Origin: CAJXZP01 sp047610145
GTDB taxonomy: Bacteria; Bacteroidota; Bacteroidia; Flavobacteriales_G; Salibacteraceae
Reading direction: 5' to 3'
Length of the DNA stretch: 7,104 nucleotides
Assembly: GCA_047610145.1 (NCBI GenBank)
Contig: JBLFZF010000136.1
Coordinates: 1 to 7,104, forward strand
This document shows positions 6,263 through 7,104 of the stretch, piece after piece. Within the stretch, counting starts at the first letter, position 1. The number at the start of each line of letters is the position of its first letter. The notes under the pieces are model-generated. The model did not search any database. It had not been told where the DNA came from and saw only the letters and a program-made list of their open reading frames with translations. Both the position numbers and the translations under genes were made by a program.

Positions 6263-7104
6263 ATGGGCAAGAAAATTATTTCGAGTATTATAATAGGCAG
6301 CATAATCGGCATTGGCACTTTTTATTTTTGGGCAAGTTCTCCAACTATTGAAGAAAACTCTTTCAATCTCATCGTCAATAATGAAGATGCTTCTTCAGAA
6401 AATAAAGCAGACACGTTTTCAATAATCACTTTTAATATTGGATACTTGTCTGGAATGACTAATAATATTTCAGTGGATCGATCAGCCGATTTATTTACAC
6501 AAAACCTCAACAAGAGTCTTTCCCTTTTTCAACAAATCAAACCTGATTTTATTGCCTTACAAGAAGTAGATATTAATTCTGATAGAAGTTTTAACACTAA
6601 CCAAGTGAGTGAAATTCTAACACATCAACCCTTTAGATTTTCTGCCACTGTAGTGAACTGGAATAAAACGTATGTTCCTTTTCCGTATTGGCCCATACGT
6701 CAACAGTTTGGTCAAATAATTTCTGGTCAAGCCGTACTTTCTCAATACCCAATTGTGAAGAACGAGATCATTCCGATGGAAAAACCGGTAGATAATCCGT
6801 TTTATTATAATGCCTTCTATTTAGATAGGTTAGCACAAATAACAACCATAAAAATAAACGGAAAAGAACTCGTAATCATTAATGTACATTTAGAGGCTTT
6901 TCATGCCAACACAAGAGACCTTCAAGTCAAACAAATTCTAAAAGCCTTTCATACTTATTCTCAAAACTACCCAGTGATAGTCTGTGGTGATTTTAATAGT
7001 ACGCCACCTGGGGCAAAACTACCATATCAAGACGATCATGTAATTCAAACGCTTTTAGCTGATTCTGAAATGGAAATGGCCATTAATTTAGAGCAAAACC
7101 AAGA
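6263..7104 (+). CDS. membrane-anchored endonuclease/exonuclease/phosphatase (EEP) family protein, 3' end outside window
   Basis: A metal-dependent phosphoesterase of the EEP (DNase I-like) superfamily; members cleave DNA, RNA, inositol phosphates or phospholipids, and the substrate here cannot be read from sequence. The first 280 residues are in the window and no stop is reached. Lys3-Lys4 followed by a hydrophobic stretch (about 5-23) reads as a signal anchor, placing the catalytic domain outside the inner membrane. Motifs in order: TFNIGYLS with Asn58 (56-63), ALQEVD with the metal-binding Glu101 (98-103), GQAVLSQYPI (155-164), NVHLEAF with His209 (207-213), and GDFNSTP with catalytic Asp243 and Asn245 (242-248). 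The final DH motif would lie beyond the edge. A segment around residues 132-150 (NWNKTYVPFPYWPIRQQFG) resembles a Bacteroidota subgroup of this family as I remember it. The ATG at 6263 follows an A-rich stretch (AATAATAAAAAT), typical for the phylum. Confidence 0.9.
   Translation, partial: MGKKIISSIIIGSIIGIGTFYFWASSPTIEENSFNLIVNNEDASSENKADTFSIITFNIGYLSGMTNNISVDRSADLFTQNLNKSLSLFQQIKPDFIALQEVDINSDRSFNTNQVSEILTHQPFRFSATVVNWNKTYVPFPYWPIRQQFGQIISGQAVLSQYPIVKNEIIPMEKPVDNPFYYNAFYLDRLAQITTIKINGKELVIINVHLEAFHANTRDLQVKQILKAFHTYSQNYPVIVCGDFNSTPPGAKLPYQDDHVIQTLLADSEMEMAINLEQNQ

Noticed and set aside
6322..6513. A 63-codon minus-strand frame
   Set aside because: It lies inside the EEP-family gene, whose catalytic motifs show that the plus strand codes here.
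1..7104. Search for CRISPR arrays, insertion sequences, tRNA or rRNA genes, phage or defence modules
   Set aside because: I saw no regularly spaced repeats, transposase motifs, terminal inverted repeats, tRNA-like cloverleafs or defence-protein signatures.

Overview
This window looks like ordinary chromosome from an AT-rich member of the Bacteroidota, probably Flavobacteriia or a close relative; the order is a guess from the style of the proteins. Three points support the phylum. Promoter-like boxes of the Bacteroidota type (TAnnTTTG at about -7) lie just upstream of three genes. Starts are preceded by A-rich sequence rather than Shine-Dalgarno motifs. The DUF493 protein, the DEAD-box helicase with a DEVD motif II and the membrane-anchored EEP hydrolase all resemble Bacteroidota versions as I recall them.

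Layout: positions 2-487 (+) hold the 3' three-quarters of a caffeoyl-CoA-type O-methyltransferase whose 5' end lies outside the window. A stand-alone class I SAM methyltransferase follows (613-1467, +) with its own promoter. A tight minus-strand cluster comes next, read from right to left: DUF493 protein (4623-4345), peptidase T pepT (4308-3064), a small membrane-anchored protein (3044-2649) and chorismate synthase aroC (2643-1558). Gaps of 36, 19 and 5 bp suggest one transcript. A divergent control region (4624-4764) separates this cluster from a plus-strand DEAD-box RNA helicase (4765-6093). The window ends inside a membrane-anchored endonuclease/exonuclease/phosphatase-family protein that starts at 6263 and runs off the end.

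The genes are housekeeping functions: aromatic amino acid precursor synthesis, peptide degradation, RNA remodelling, small-molecule methylation and an envelope-facing phosphoesterase. They do not form one pathway. I found no mobile element, CRISPR array, RNA gene, phage or defence module and no convincing new system. The points worth a second look are start-site choices (two non-ATG starts and one gene whose longest open frame overruns its promoter), uniformly short predicted leaders, the DEVD motif, and an unusual small protein in the aroC cluster that may carry a wrong name in databases.
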